Under the pieces are notes generated by a model. The model had not been told where the DNA came from. It made no database searches and saw only the letters and a program-made list of their open reading frames with translations. A program made the position numbers and the translations under genes. From Sipunculus nudus (taxonomy: Eukaryota; Annelida; Sipuncula; Golfingiida; Sipunculidae), in NCBI GenBank assembly GCA_026874595.1, contig JAPPUL010000095.1, forward strand, positions 62,001-126,000: DNA of 64,000 nucleotides. The letters are read 5' to 3'. Below, piece after piece: positions 63,769 to 64,000 of the stretch. Position 1 is the stretch's first letter. Each line of letters opens with the position of its first letter.

Positions 63769-64000
63769 CTAGCTCTCTTCTCCTTCTACAGCTTCGTACT
63801 TTATCGGCTTTATTAAATCATTCTCATTTACAAATGTTATATGTTTAAACTCGTTCCTTACTAACAATGTCGCATTCTTTATATTTACATATACTCCAGG
63901 ATGTATTGTAACACGGCCTGATATCTTACCGTGATTTGGGAACCCCGATAGGTAGTCTGTTAGCTCTTCTATGTCTTCTTTTATTTCTTCTAATTGAAGT
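63769..64000 (-). CDS. FapA/DUF342 family protein, C-terminal fragment cut by window edge
   Basis: The last 76 residues and stop codon are present; the rest lies beyond base 64000. The segment GKISGRVTIHPGVYVNIKNATLLVRNEF has the beta-helix-like pattern of the DUF342 C-terminus, ahead of an acidic tail VEGEES. DUF342/FapA proteins are often encoded with flagellar or motility genes in spirochaetes and Firmicutes. This end is not in the list of complete ORFs one would get from a simple scan because it has no start inside the window. Confidence 0.75.
   Translation of the reverse strand, partial: LQLEEIKEDIEELTDYLSGFPNHGKISGRVTIHPGVYVNIKNATLLVRNEFKHITFVNENDLIKPIKYEAVEGEES

Noticed and set aside
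1-64000. tRNA or rRNA genes
   Set aside because: I read the longer intergenic regions on both strands for T-arm (GTTCGAATC-like) and anticodon patterns and found none; a tRNA scan is needed for certainty.

Overview
The window is a gene-dense, AT-rich bacterial chromosome segment. It most likely comes from a low-GC member of the Spirochaetota whose genus I cannot assign. Four things point that way. There is a chemotaxis operon with the spirochaete-type CheW/CheR-like fusion next to CheA and CheY. There is a FliG typical of flagellated spirochaetes, and at the right edge a pair of genes (transmembrane/coiled-coil/HTH protein and FapA/DUF342) often seen at the end of flagellar operons. There are several lipoproteins with relaxed lipoboxes, plus a LolC/LolD system. 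Finally, lpxC and an LpxL-type acyltransferase imply lipid A, which argues against Borrelia and Treponema pallidum. I saw no rRNA, tRNA, CRISPR array, insertion sequence or prophage.

Layout. 0-2.2 kb: end of a cobalamin cluster (CobD-type aminotransferase, cobQ). 2.3-4.9 kb: an MMPL/RND exporter. 5.2-9.8 kb: a TRAP transporter (dctP, dctP, dctQ, dctM) whose first half is a decayed tandem duplicate. 9.8-10.8 kb: a lone peptide-ABC permease. 10.9-15.6 kb: mutL and a UvrD-type helicase with a PD-(D/E)XK/Fe-S nuclease domain. 15.6-23 kb, minus strand: U32 tRNA-hydroxylation-type protein, rnhA, thiC, zapA, a coiled-coil protein, pheT and a small membrane protein. 23.3-31 kb: an Nfu-type Fe-S scaffold, a 744-residue exported protein, and divergently a 1524-residue membrane-anchored TPR-like protein with an 18-19 copy 15-bp minisatellite. 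31-36.3 kb, envelope block: LpxL-type acyltransferase, lolD, lolC, lpxC, glycosyltransferase. 36.4-40.4 kb: bioB, ctpA, fliG. 40.7-46.2 kb, plus strand: metallo-hydrolase, queA, a frameshifted miaB, a VanY-type peptidase, a cupin, and manC. 46.2-59.1 kb, minus strand: msrB, ROK kinase, cheY, cheW-CheR fusion, cheA, plsY, two SurA-like proteins, mfd. 59.1-64 kb: a malQ broken by about five indels, hemW with one indel, tsaC, and the flagellar-operon tail.

Two themes run through the window. The first is slippage. Perfect short tandem duplications of 11-21 bp occur in coding and leader DNA at least a dozen times, and nearly all indels in miaB, malQ and hemW fall at short mononucleotide runs. The second is gene erosion. 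A first dctQM copy survives as about 160 bp, and miaB and malQ are broken several times each while much longer neighbours (mfd, cheA, pheT, the TPR gene) are intact. This fits a lineage undergoing reductive evolution, although local sequencing error must be excluded. All calls come from reading motifs by eye; no database search was run.
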